Position numbers and translations under genes: made by a program
Origin: SIG607 sp045537575
Lineage (GTDB): Bacteria > Bacillota > Clostridia > Oscillospirales > Acutalibacteraceae
Assembly: GCA_045537575.1 (NCBI GenBank)
Contig: JAZSPU010000001.1
Span: 1-39,006 of the forward strand
Length of the DNA: 39,006 nt
Direction: 5' to 3'
Shown here: piece after piece, positions 7,727-16,426 of the stretch
Numbering within the stretch: the first letter of the stretch is position 1
Layout: each line of letters opens with the position of its first letter
Notes under the pieces: generated by a model
Told to the model about the DNA's origin: nothing
Databases searched by the model: none
Seen by the model: only the letters and a program-made list of their open reading frames with translations

Positions 7727-10700
7727 ATGTTTAAAAAATACATATCTGTTATTCTTTCTGCAGTTTTACTGTTTTGTTCTGTTATCACTGCTTTTGCTTT
7801 AGATAACGGTGAAATTGCCGAAACGCTAAACGTTGGCGGACACAACCTCGTTGTTGGTGACCTTTTATACGAAAATAATTTCGATAACGACACCTTGGGA
7901 ACTTTACCTGATGGCTGGTCTGCAGGCTATTCAAGGGGTACGGGTGTTAATAAAACCTCGTTCGGTTGGTCTCGTACCGATGAAACTCCTACCCTTTCAA
8001 CAAAGGTTGTAGAATATTCCCAATACGGAAAGGTTCTTGAACTTAAAACCAGCGGCACGGACGCTTATATGGCGCTTCCAAGCGTAAACACCCTTAATTA
8101 TGTTTACGAAGCTAATGTTATTGTAAATTACAACGCAGGATCTTTAGGTCTTGCTAACAATTTTTATGATTCTACCGACAAATCAAGCGGTGCAATGTTT
8201 ACAATTTTTTATCCTAATTCCACTAACGCTTCTATTTTCAGATATAGTAACGGCGGCTCACAAGGTACTTGGGATAAATCTTTTAGTCCAAAAGCAGGAG
8301 ACAAACTGAAACTTAAAATCGTAAGCTTTGAGGGCTATAACTACATATTCTATAATGATGAACACGTTGCTACTGCACCTTGGCGAACTGTTGAAGACGG
8401 CACATATTCTAAAGATAACCCCGGATTTTATTCCTGCAACGGTCAGTTTTATATAACCGACGTTAAAGTCAATTCTGTTTTTGCTAATGACTTAAGTTTA
8501 AAAGCTATGCGTACTGTTATTAAATCCGATAAAACAGCCGCCATTGAATCAGAATTTTCTTACGATAAAACCCAAGAACTATACGGTCAATACTGCGACG
8601 GAAATTACACCTATGCAAAGAATAATAGCTTTGTTTTAGGTGCTATAATTCACCTTGGTGATGCAGATATTTCTGACACCTTAACAGCTAATACCAACGG
8701 TGCTGTAATTAAAGAATTTGATAACAATTTAATAACTCAAAACAGTCAAGAAATAAACATCAAATATTCATTGGATATTACTGCAGACGATTTCGAAAAA
8801 ATTGTAACCATTCGCCCTTTCACACGCATTAACGGTCAATATTTCTTCAGTAAAGGCAAAGCCTATTCTGCTGTTGCTTTAGCTAACGGCGCATACGTAT
8901 CGGCTGAAAATGATACACAAAAGGCGTTAATAGAAGAAGCATTTAACGGATATGAGGGCTTTAACCCTTCAGTCGCAATTTGGGACTGCGATAAGTACGG
9001 ACATTATGAAAAAAAGGTGGTTTCCGGTTTATTCTATCACTTAGAATGTGTTGCAGACGGTTGCGACTACGTATCTGCAAATTATACTGCAGGACTAGAA
9101 GTTTCGGTTGAAACAGTAGAAATAAATAACAACATCTACGTTTCAGGCGGTGTTTTCTATGAAAACAACTTCGATAATGAAACTGTGAATACTCTGCCTG
9201 ATGGCTGGTCAGCAGCCTACCCTGCCGGTACCGGCAACAATCATTTGTCATTCGGTTGGGGCAACGCCAACGGTACAATAACAGCTAAAGTTGTTCAAAA
9301 CGCTACCTACGGAAAGGTATTACAGTTAGCCTCTTCCGGTACCGACGGATATATGGCATTACCGAAAATCGACAGTATGAACTACATTTACGAAGCTAAA
9401 ATTATAGTTAACTCCTCTGCAGGCTCTTTCGGTCTTGCTAATAACTATTATGCGCCTGTTTACGAAACAAGCGGCGCTGCCTATTCCGCCGTTTATCCTA
9501 ACAGTACCACCGCATCCCAGTACAGATATAGACAGACAGGCCCTGCTACTGTTAATTGGACTACCTCCTATAACCCCGCTTTGGGAGAAGAAATCACACT
9601 CAAAGTAGTATGTCTAAACGGCAACAACTTCATTTACTATAATGATGATTTGGTTGCTACAGGTCCGTTGCGTCCTGATGCAAATATATTAGCACCCACC
9701 TTTGACTACGTTGGATTTTACGTTTGCGGCGGTAATATATTAGTTCGCGAAGTTAAAGTAACCGAAATTTTAACCGCTAATAATGAGTTAGACGCTATGC
9801 GCGTTGTAATTGAAAATAATAGTTCATTAAATATTGAAACAGAATTTTCCTTTGATAAATCACAAGAAATATTCAGCTATTATAATGACGTGGATTACGT
9901 TTATAATAAAGACGGCATTTTTACGTTAGGCAACGTAATTAGCATAGGCGACGCTGATATTTCAAACTCCTTAACCGTTAAAACAAGCGGCGCTCAAGTA
10001 ATCCCCTTTAACAATGCTTCCATAACTCAGGACAAAAACTTTGTTCACGCTAAAGCTGTTAAAAAAATCAGTGCAGACGATACTGAAAAAATAATAAGCG
10101 TTCGTCCCTATACATATATTAACGGCGTATATCTCTACGGCGAAGGAAAAGCCTACTCTGTTGTCGCTTTAGCAAACGGCGCTTACGTATCAGAAAAGGA
10201 TGAAGCTAAAAAGGCTATTATCGCTGATATGTTCAGCGAATTTGAAGAATTTCAGTTTTCTTCAAGTTCAAGCTCATTAACCTTTACCGTATTTGCCGAC
10301 TTCCATTATAAAGAAGGTATGTATTCAACAAATATCGCCGATATGCGTCAGATTTTAAATCGCGCTGATGAAACAAATTCCTCCTTTATACTGTCTTGCG
10401 GCGATATGTGTAATGACTATAAGGGTTCCCCCGAATTAATTAATACCTTATATAATTACACAACAACTGAAGGCGAAATTCTACTCGCCTATAACGTTTA
10501 CGGCAATCACGAGCTTGAAGTAGGCAACAGTATGCAGGACGTTACCCCTACCCTGACCAATGACAATGCTGCAATTTGGGGCGACGGTACTGTCGGTAAT
10601 GATCCTAATAATCTAAATATTGCATATTACTACTTCGAGGAAAACGGATTCAGATTTATTTGTCTTGATAATAACTACAGCTGGAACCCCAATCACATCA

Positions 10701-11674
10701 ATGGCAAAGAAGTAGGATGGGAACACTATCTTACAGGTTCATGGGGTGCGCCCTCTGCCGCAGACAATGCAAAACGAAACTTTGACGAAGGCGCAAATGC
10801 AGTTGCCAATACAAAAGGCGGTTCTCTTGGCGCTACACAGTTAGCTTGGCTTGAAAGCGTACTGATGGATGCCGCAAAGAAAGACATCCCCTGTATTATA
10901 GTTGGTCATGCAGGCTATTCAGGATTAGGCTTTGGCGGCGGCGCTGATGATGCTGCACAGGTAAGAGAATTATACAAGAAGGCTAATGATGCAAATTCGG
11001 GCACCGTTTTAATCTCTATGAACGGCCACGAGCATACCGATAACTACGGTTGGCGTGACGGCGTATTGTATCTTGATATAAATACAGTTCGTAATAATTT
11101 ATGGCAGAACACATCAGAACACCATTACGGTGATGAGCATACATTCAGCTTCGAGGAATATGATAGCGAGGGTAATCTTATAAGAGTTACCGAGAAACCT
11201 CTGAACACTCTTTCAATGGGTAAACAAACATGGTTTTCTGCTGATCCCTTAAGCTGTGTAATTACTGTAACTAAGGCAGGTTCAGTTATAGTTGACGGCG
11301 CTGAGTCCGAATGGATATACGATATAGTTCCTGCAGGAGCCAGCGAAGCCAAAGGTCAGCATTGCGCCATAACCTCCGGTATATATTGGGATTGTGACAA
11401 ATACGGCCATTTTGAAGAAAAAGTCATAGACGGTGAGTATTATCAGGTTAAATGTCTTGCTTCAGGTTGCGACTATACTTCTGCTAAATATTCATTAGGT
11501 TTAAACGGCGACTGTAATAATGACGGAGAAGTTAATACTGTAGATTTAGCTGCGATGAAGCTTTATCTTGCAGATCTTGGTGATATTAGCGCAAATAATG
11601 CTGATATAAACAAAGACGGCAAAATAGACACGGTTGACCTTGCTGAATTAAAATTACATTTAGCAGGTTTATAA
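7727..11674 (+). CDS. Secreted metallophosphoesterase with duplicated modules and dockerin
   Basis: 1315-residue exported protein. Residues 1-24 are a signal peptide (hydrophobic VILSAVLLFCSVITAFA). Two copies of a ~430-residue segment follow, beginning YENNFDNDTLGTLPDGWSAG and YENNFDNETVNTLPDGWSAA; each looks like a beta-sandwich (LamG/concanavalin-like) region followed by a smaller all-beta region. From about residue 850 there is a calcineurin-like phosphoesterase with all the metal motifs: FADFHY, SCGDMCND, YGNHE, VGHAGYSG, NGHEHTD. A cysteine element (WDCDKYGH...C...GCDY) occurs after the first module and again before the end. Residues ~1260-1315 are a type I dockerin with two calcium loops (DCNNDGEVNTVDL, DINKDGKIDTVDL), implying docking to a cohesin scaffold. 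Substrate unknown. The start follows GGGAGG. Confidence 0.9.
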   Translation: MFKKYISVILSAVLLFCSVITAFALDNGEIAETLNVGGHNLVVGDLLYENNFDNDTLGTLPDGWSAGYSRGTGVNKTSFGWSRTDETPTLSTKVVEYSQYGKVLELKTSGTDAYMALPSVNTLNYVYEANVIVNYNAGSLGLANNFYDSTDKSSGAMFTIFYPNSTNASIFRYSNGGSQGTWDKSFSPKAGDKLKLKIVSFEGYNYIFYNDEHVATAPWRTVEDGTYSKDNPGFYSCNGQFYITDVKVNSVFANDLSLKAMRTVIKSDKTAAIESEFSYDKTQELYGQYCDGNYTYAKNNSFVLGAIIHLGDADISDTLTANTNGAVIKEFDNNLITQNSQEINIKYSLDITADDFEKIVTIRPFTRINGQYFFSKGKAYSAVALANGAYVSAENDTQKALIEEAFNGYEGFNPSVAIWDCDKYGHYEKKVVSGLFYHLECVADGCDYVSANYTAGLEVSVETVEINNNIYVSGGVFYENNFDNETVNTLPDGWSAAYPAGTGNNHLSFGWGNANGTITAKVVQNATYGKVLQLASSGTDGYMALPKIDSMNYIYEAKIIVNSSAGSFGLANNYYAPVYETSGAAYSAVYPNSTTASQYRYRQTGPATVNWTTSYNPALGEEITLKVVCLNGNNFIYYNDDLVATGPLRPDANILAPTFDYVGFYVCGGNILVREVKVTEILTANNELDAMRVVIENNSSLNIETEFSFDKSQEIFSYYNDVDYVYNKDGIFTLGNVISIGDADISNSLTVKTSGAQVIPFNNASITQDKNFVHAKAVKKISADDTEKIISVRPYTYINGVYLYGEGKAYSVVALANGAYVSEKDEAKKAIIADMFSEFEEFQFSSSSSSLTFTVFADFHYKEGMYSTNIADMRQILNRADETNSSFILSCGDMCNDYKGSPELINTLYNYTTTEGEILLAYNVYGNHELEVGNSMQDVTPTLTNDNAAIWGDGTVGNDPNNLNIAYYYFEENGFRFICLDNNYSWNPNHINGKEVGWEHYLTGSWGAPSAADNAKRNFDEGANAVANTKGGSLGATQLAWLESVLMDAAKKDIPCIIVGHAGYSGLGFGGGADDAAQVRELYKKANDANSGTVLISMNGHEHTDNYGWRDGVLYLDINTVRNNLWQNTSEHHYGDEHTFSFEEYDSEGNLIRVTEKPLNTLSMGKQTWFSADPLSCVITVTKAGSVIVDGAESEWIYDIVPAGASEAKGQHCAITSGIYWDCDKYGHFEEKVIDGEYYQVKCLASGCDYTSAKYSLGLNGDCNNDGEVNTVDLAAMKLYLADLGDISANNADINKDGKIDTVDLAELKLHLAGL

Positions 11675-11680
11675 AACACA

Positions 11681-11710
11681 AAAACGCTGACAGGAATCTG
11701 TCAGCGTTTT
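11681..11710. terminator. Bidirectional terminator
   Basis: AAAACGCTGACAG, loop GAAT, CTGTCAGCGTTTT; serves the convergent genes at 7727 (plus) and 11714 (minus). Confidence 0.9.
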
Positions 11711-11713
11711 ATT

Positions 11714-12304
11714 TTACATATTAAGTTCCTTTAAAATAGCAGCTGCAACGTGTTGTGCAAGAATTTCATTTCCCTCGGGGGTGTGATGTAAATTATCTTC
11801 ACACTTATAATAATTTTTATCCTGTTTGCATACAGCATATAGGTCATTTACGGGAATATTTTCTTCTTTCATCAGCTCAAGGGCAGCATCGTTAAAAACC
11901 TTTACTCTTTCCTGTTCAAGCACAAAGGAAGCGCCGGTACCGGTATTGTCCTCAGCATTGTTATCAGCAGGCAGAGGTGTAGTTGTGGCAAAAATCAACT
12001 TTGCCCCTGCCGCACGTGAAAGCTCAATAATTCTTTTTAAGCCATGCTTATACTCCTCGGTAGAAAAAAGTGTTCTATTTAAAAACGGCATCACGTCCAT
12101 ATCCCAATAGCCATTATTAAAATGCACCAAATCAACCTTTCCGTGCTGTTTTAAAAGTAAGCTTAACTGCATAAGGGAGTAATAGGTAAATCTGCCGTTA
12201 TCCCCTTCGGCATATATAACCTCGCACTTATCTTCAAGCAATTCTCTTACACGCTTTGAATACCAAGCTTTAATGGAATCTCCAAGCAAAATAACCTTTT
12301 TCAT
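11714..12304 (-). CDS. SGNH/GDSL-type hydrolase
   Basis: 196-residue esterase-like protein of the SGNH superfamily. Block I is VILLGDSIKAWY with the nucleophile serine at residue 9. NNGYWDMD carries the block III-like asparagine, and the C-terminal DNLHHTPEG supplies the catalytic Asp-His pair. No signal peptide is visible, so it is probably cytoplasmic and may deacetylate or de-esterify imported sugars; that role is inference. The start at 12304 follows AAGGAGA. It is a single gene converging on the dockerin protein. Bases 12305-12470 upstream hold only weak promoter-like AT-rich sequence. Confidence 0.88.
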   Translation of the reverse strand: MKKVILLGDSIKAWYSKRVRELLEDKCEVIYAEGDNGRFTYYSLMQLSLLLKQHGKVDLVHFNNGYWDMDVMPFLNRTLFSTEEYKHGLKRIIELSRAAGAKLIFATTTPLPADNNAEDNTGTGASFVLEQERVKVFNDAALELMKEENIPVNDLYAVCKQDKNYYKCEDNLHHTPEGNEILAQHVAAAILKELNM

Positions 12305-12470
12305 ATTTTTTCTCCTTATTTGGTTAGCATAAAAATATTATGCACAATTAATTTTAGAATAAATTGTTTCTTATTCTTGACTGTTTCATTATAATTTAAA
12401 GGTATATAAAAGTAAAGGAGAATTTTTATAGATATAAATGCTCTGCTTATCGGTACTGAGAGTATAAATT

Positions 12471-12554
12471 ATGAAAAAAATTAAAGCTATTCCCTTTGAC
12501 CTTGACGGCACAAACGAAAGAAGCTTCTTCATACGAAGAAGCTTCTTTTTTTAA
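12471..12554 (+). pseudogene. 5' remnant of a HAD-family hydrolase
   Basis: A 27-codon frame starting MKKIKAIPFDLDGT, the exact N-terminus (nucleophile loop DxDGT) of haloacid-dehalogenase-type phosphatases, then running straight into a terminator-like hairpin and a stop. No further HAD sequence follows. It looks like the leftover 5' end of a deleted gene. Overlaps the hairpin and the 3' end of the minus-strand SpoVM-like gene by a few bases. Confidence 0.6.
12516..12549. terminator. Terminator hairpin after spoVM-like gene
   Basis: GAAAGAAGCTTCTTC, loop ATAC, GAAGAAGCTTCTTTT. The stem is nearly perfect over 14 bp. It directly follows the end of the long minus-strand operon and has a T-tract on the plus side. 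Confidence 0.75.
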
Positions 12555-12640
12555 GTAATAGGTTGTTCCTTTTTGATTTTAAAAATCATACGTAATATTC
12601 CGCTTAACAGTTTTGGGCTTTTCACTAAAACAATTTTCAT
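12551..12640 (-). CDS. spoVM: SpoVM-like stage V sporulation peptide
   Basis: 29-residue peptide starting MKIVLVKSPKLLSGILRMIF. Aligned without gaps to the known 26-residue SpoVM of Bacillus subtilis (MKFYTIKLPKFLGGIVRAML...), it keeps M1, K2, K7, P9, K10, L12, G14, I15 and R17. Proline 9 and the amphipathic helix are the features SpoVM uses to recognise the curved forespore membrane and anchor the SpoIVA coat base. AGGAGAG lies 6-12 bases before the start. Position also matches: in B. subtilis spoVM lies just downstream of the same prpC-prkC-rsgA cluster. The tail (KIKKEQPIT) is slightly longer than in Bacillus. The match was made from memory of the Bacillus sequence. Confidence 0.82.
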   Translation of the reverse strand: MKIVLVKSPKLLSGILRMIFKIKKEQPIT

Positions 12641-12650
12641 AAGAACTCTC

Positions 12651-12800
12651 CTAACGACACTTCACATAAGAAATCCCAAGAAGTATGACCGTAAGCGCAA
12701 GAGTTGCTATTAAAAATCTGGATGAGCCAAAGCAGGAAACTAAAAGTCCAACTGCAAAAGCAATTGCTATAAAACCTTTATTAACATATCTTTTCCGCAT
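12651..12800 (-). CDS. Small two-helix membrane protein
   Basis: 49 residues starting MRKRYVNKGFIAIAFAVGLL, with two hydrophobic segments (about residues 9-24 and 29-45) joined by a short polar turn (CFGSSR) and a basic end (VKCR). An AGAGG element sits about 10 bases before the start. It lies 74 bases after rsgA and 10 bases before the SpoVM-like gene, so it is part of the operon. I do not recognise a characterised family. The conserved place beside spoVM hints at a sporulation or envelope role, but that is inference. Confidence 0.7.
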   Translation of the reverse strand: MRKRYVNKGFIAIAFAVGLLVSCFGSSRFLIATLALTVILLGISYVKCR

Positions 12801-12874
12801 CAAACCACAACCTCTCATACTCAGTCACCGTAAAGGCATTTCTAATATATTATACTCAGTACAGAAAAAAGTGT

Positions 12875-13762
12875 TCAATGTTTTTTGTTAACCTGCCACG
12901 ATTTCAAATCTTTTAGTTCATTATATATAGCAGTATAGCTTTGATATCTTGAAACTTCAAGTTTGCCTTCATTAACGGCTTTTGCCACTCCGCAGCCCTT
13001 TTCTCCTATATGGGCGCAATCGGCAAATTGGCAGTCACAAACAAAATTAGAAAAATCAGGGAAGCAATCAATTAGTCTTTCCTTAAATTCAATACTAAAA
13101 TACAGAGTATCCAAAGAAGAAAAGCCCGGTGTATCGGCAACGTAGCCGTTAAATTCGTGAGCAAAAAGCTCGGTGTGTCGGGTTGTATGCCTACCTCTGC
13201 CCAGTTTATCGCTAACTTCACCTGTTTGTAGGTTTAGCTTTGGAAAAATCACGTTAAGAAGGCTTGATTTGCCCACGCCCGAATTACCCGTAAAGGCTGA
13301 AATACAGCCTTCAAGCTCGTTTTTCAGTTCATCAATACCCTCGCCTGTCTGCGCAGACACCACCAAGGTTTTAAATCCGCTGTTATTATAAATTTCTTTA
13401 AAGCTTGTAAAATCGCCCAAATCACATTTATTAAAGACAATAATCGGAGTAATTGAATAAAATGCACAGATAGCTGTAAGTCGGTCAATTATAAGAGTAT
13501 TCGGCGCAGGTGTAACATATGAAGATACAATAAACAGTTTATCAATATTTGCAACAGCAGGTCTTATAAGGCTGTTTTTACGCTCATAAATACTCTCAAT
13601 TACACCTTTATCACCGCTTTGAACGGCAATTTCAACACTATCACCTACAAGCGGGGATTCACCCTTATTTCTGAAATTGCCTCTTGCTTTACATTCAAAG
13701 GTTTTTCCGTCAGCCAATACGTAATAAAATCCTGAAATAGCCTTTAAAATTAAACCCTTCAT
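12875..13762 (-). CDS. rsgA: Ribosome small-subunit-dependent GTPase RsgA
   Basis: Circularly permuted GTPase that acts in late 30S subunit maturation. Order of elements: N-terminal OB fold (ISGFYYVLADGKTFECKARG), then the G4 motif NKCD before the P-loop GNSGVGKSS and G3 DTPGF. The C-terminal zinc knuckle has CDC-X4-CAH-X5-C. Length 295 residues from the chosen start MKGLILKAI at 13762, which follows GGGAAAG; a longer frame to 13807 overlaps prkC and lacks a family match. It lies directly after the kinase gene, the usual Firmicutes order. Confidence 0.96.
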   Translation of the reverse strand: MKGLILKAISGFYYVLADGKTFECKARGNFRNKGESPLVGDSVEIAVQSGDKGVIESIYERKNSLIRPAVANIDKLFIVSSYVTPAPNTLIIDRLTAICAFYSITPIIVFNKCDLGDFTSFKEIYNNSGFKTLVVSAQTGEGIDELKNELEGCISAFTGNSGVGKSSLLNVIFPKLNLQTGEVSDKLGRGRHTTRHTELFAHEFNGYVADTPGFSSLDTLYFSIEFKERLIDCFPDFSNFVCDCQFADCAHIGEKGCGVAKAVNEGKLEVSRYQSYTAIYNELKDLKSWQVNKKH

Positions 13763-13773
13763 TATAACTTTCC

Positions 13774-15678
13774 CTAATAAAGTACAGTATATTTTCCTGT
13801 AACGCAATCTACCGAAATGGTATTTAAGTAAACATAAGACTGATTATCCGCAGAAATTTTAACAACACAAGTATCCATTTCACGCACAGAAGAGGTGAAA
13901 TCCAAATCATAAGAATTAGTATTAGTAAAATCTATTATACCGGAAGTAGCAATAATCTGGTCATCATACCAAAGTGAAACATAACCGGTCTGAATACCCG
14001 AATACGCAGCTGAAGATATATCAAGTTTTAAGGTTGTATCAAACTTACCGGTGCTTATAACAAGATCAATAGCCGAGCCGTATCCGACCTCTGCACCTGC
14101 TTCAAACTTGGGATACTGAGACATAACTACTCCTGCAGAATACTCTTTATCGGAGCAGTTAGCTTCGGTTATAGACCCTACCACAAGACCTTTATTTTGA
14201 AGAAGTCTTATAGCTTCATCCTTAGTAAGACCGACACAATCAGGGATTTTAACCTTTGCAGTTGCTTCACCGGTACTAATATAAACGGTAATTTTACTGT
14301 TTGCAGGTACCGAAGAATCTGCAGCAGGCATTGTTCTTATTATAAGGCCCTTTTGAACGTTATCGTCTGAAACCTCAACAAACTCAACCTCAAAGCCCAC
14401 TTTTTCGAGTAAATCTTTGGCAACTTCCTTTGCTTTATTTGAAACGTCGGGCACCTTAACAGTACGCTCACCGCTACTAACAGTAAGAGTAATTTTCTGA
14501 TTTTCTTTTATAGGATGACCGGGCTCAACCGACTGAGCAAAAATTATGCCTTTTTCGGTATCGCTTGATTCAAACTCAAATATAATATTAAATTTATCAA
14601 CAAATTTTCCGTTTTCAACGTCTTCGATCTTCATTCCCATAAAATTAGGACAATCGATATCGGGAGTTCTGCCCACCAGCTTAGGAAGATAATTAAACAA
14701 AATAATCACAAGACAAGCTACAAAAGCAATTGTAATTCCCGCAATTATAGGTAATATTTGTACTTTTTTAGCGCTTTTTTCTTCCGGAAGATCGCTTATA
14801 AACTTTGTGGGTTCATTATCAACGTAAATGCCATAATCAAAAGTAACGGCCGGATCACGCTTAAATGCCTCAAGATCGCAAAGCATTTCGGAAGCGGATT
14901 TATATCTCTTTTCGCTGTTTTTCTGCATTGCGCGCATAGTAATCTGTTCAAGTCCCTGAGGAATTGAACCGTTTATGGATGAAGGAAGCTCCGGTTCACG
15001 CTGAAGCTGCATTATAGCAACAGAAACAGCGCTGTCAGCTTCAAAGGGAAGTTTTCCTGTCAGCATTTCGTAAAGAATAACGCCCAAGGAGTATATATCC
15101 GATTTTTCATCGGTATTGTCCCCTCTTGCCTGTTCGGGACTTATATAATGAACAGAACCAATAGCTTTATCGGTAATGGTCTGCTGTTCGCTTCTTGCAA
15201 AACGGGCAATACCAAAGTCGGTAACCTTAATTGTTCCGTCTTCAAGCACCATAATATTCTGAGGCTTAACGTCTCTATGAACAATGCCGTGGTCATGAGC
15301 GTGTTGAAGTCCTCTAAGAATCTGAACAACGTAATGAAGAGCATCTTTCCATCTGAGACTTCCCTGCTGTTCAATAAGCTGTTTTAAGGTTATACCGTCA
15401 ATATATTCCATAACGATATACTGCATTGTTTCACCAAAGCTTACGTCAAACACTTTAACTATATTGGTATGTGAAAGTACAGCAATAGCTCTGGATTCAT
15501 TTTTAAATCTGCGGATAAACTCTTCGTTGCTTACATACTCATCCTTAAGTATTTTTACCGCAACGGTTTTATCCTCGATTAAATCGTGTCCTTTATATAC
15601 AACAGCCATACCGCCGATGCCTATTATTTCAAGTAATTCATATCGACCGTCAAGCTTTTTTCCTACGTAACTTTCCAT
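13774..15678 (-). CDS. prkC: Ser/Thr protein kinase with PASTA repeats
   Basis: Membrane kinase that senses peptidoglycan fragments or lipid II and signals growth, division and spore germination. Residues ~10-270 form a Hanks-type kinase (GIGGMAVVYKG, HRDVKPQNIM, DFGIARF, SPEQARGD). One membrane span (ILPIIAGITIAFVACLVIIL) follows near residue 315. Outside the cell are three PASTA repeats (from about DCPNFMGM, VKVPDVSNKA and VKIPDCVGL) and a ~70-residue beta-rich tail. The start at ATG 15678 (MESYVGKK) is chosen with AAAGG 12 bases upstream; a GTG at 15696 would add six residues. It pairs with the phosphatase gene upstream. Confidence 0.96.
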   Translation of the reverse strand: MESYVGKKLDGRYELLEIIGIGGMAVVYKGHDLIEDKTVAVKILKDEYVSNEEFIRRFKNESRAIAVLSHTNIVKVFDVSFGETMQYIVMEYIDGITLKQLIEQQGSLRWKDALHYVVQILRGLQHAHDHGIVHRDVKPQNIMVLEDGTIKVTDFGIARFARSEQQTITDKAIGSVHYISPEQARGDNTDEKSDIYSLGVILYEMLTGKLPFEADSAVSVAIMQLQREPELPSSINGSIPQGLEQITMRAMQKNSEKRYKSASEMLCDLEAFKRDPAVTFDYGIYVDNEPTKFISDLPEEKSAKKVQILPIIAGITIAFVACLVIILFNYLPKLVGRTPDIDCPNFMGMKIEDVENGKFVDKFNIIFEFESSDTEKGIIFAQSVEPGHPIKENQKITLTVSSGERTVKVPDVSNKAKEVAKDLLEKVGFEVEFVEVSDDNVQKGLIIRTMPAADSSVPANSKITVYISTGEATAKVKIPDCVGLTKDEAIRLLQNKGLVVGSITEANCSDKEYSAGVVMSQYPKFEAGAEVGYGSAIDLVISTGKFDTTLKLDISSAAYSGIQTGYVSLWYDDQIIATSGIIDFTNTNSYDLDFTSSVREMDTCVVKISADNQSYVYLNTISVDCVTGKYTVLY

Positions 15679-15699
15679 CAGTATAAATCCTTTCACCCA

Positions 15700-16425
15700 T
15701 CATATTTTAACTGCTACAGCGGTGATATTATCTCCGCCGCCACCGAGATTTGCTTTATCAATAAGTCTAGATGCTGTATTTTCGTCAAAATCAAGAAGAA
15801 TTTCAGCAATTTCTTGGTCAGTAACATAATTTGTAAGACCGTCGCTGCACAGAAGAACTATATCATCTGCATTTAAGATTATAAAGTCCATATCAGCATT
15901 GACCTCATCATTAACCCCGAGAGCTCTTGTAATTATATTTTTGTTTGGATGATTTTTCGCTTCATCAGGAGTTAGTTTACCGCTGTCTATCATATTTTGC
16001 ACAATCGAATGGTCAACGGTTATCTGCTTTAAGTTTTCTGATGTATATATATACAAGCGGCTGTCACCTATATTAAGAACATAACCTGTATTGCCTTCAA
16101 CTAACAAAAGTACAACGGTAGTTCCCATTCCCAAAAGACTGCTATCCTTTTGAGACATTTCAAATACAGTCGAGTTCGCCGTAACTATAGCCGAACGGAG
16201 AATGCTTTCAATCTGCTTGGAAGACATTCCGTATTTATACGACCTTTTGAGGTAATCGGAAATTGTGCGAACAGCCAAGTCACTTGCCACATTACCGGCA
16301 TTGGCGCCGCCCATTCCGTCACAAACTATAGCAAAAAAAGCATTTTCAGATAAAGTAGCATAGAAAAAAGCATCCTGATTGCTTTCTCTGACAGTTCCTA
16401 CGTCGGTTTTTCCTACTATCTGCAT
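15700..16425 (-). CDS. prpC: PP2C-family serine/threonine phosphatase
   Basis: Metal-dependent phosphatase (Stp1/PrpC type) that reverses the partner PASTA kinase. It carries the PP2C metal motifs: TVRESNQDAF near the N-terminus, CDGMGGANAG, LNIGDSRLY, LCSDGLTNYV and the end motif GGGDNITAV. About 241 residues. The ATG at 16425 is preferred because AGGAGG lies 9 bases upstream inside rlmN; the ATG at 16434 would abut that site. The start is one base after the rlmN stop, indicating coupling. Confidence 0.95.
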   Translation of the reverse strand: MQIVGKTDVGTVRESNQDAFFYATLSENAFFAIVCDGMGGANAGNVASDLAVRTISDYLKRSYKYGMSSKQIESILRSAIVTANSTVFEMSQKDSSLLGMGTTVVLLLVEGNTGYVLNIGDSRLYIYTSENLKQITVDHSIVQNMIDSGKLTPDEAKNHPNKNIITRALGVNDEVNADMDFIILNADDIVLLCSDGLTNYVTDQEIAEILLDFDENTASRLIDKANLGGGGDNITAVAVKI

Positions 16426-16426
16426 A

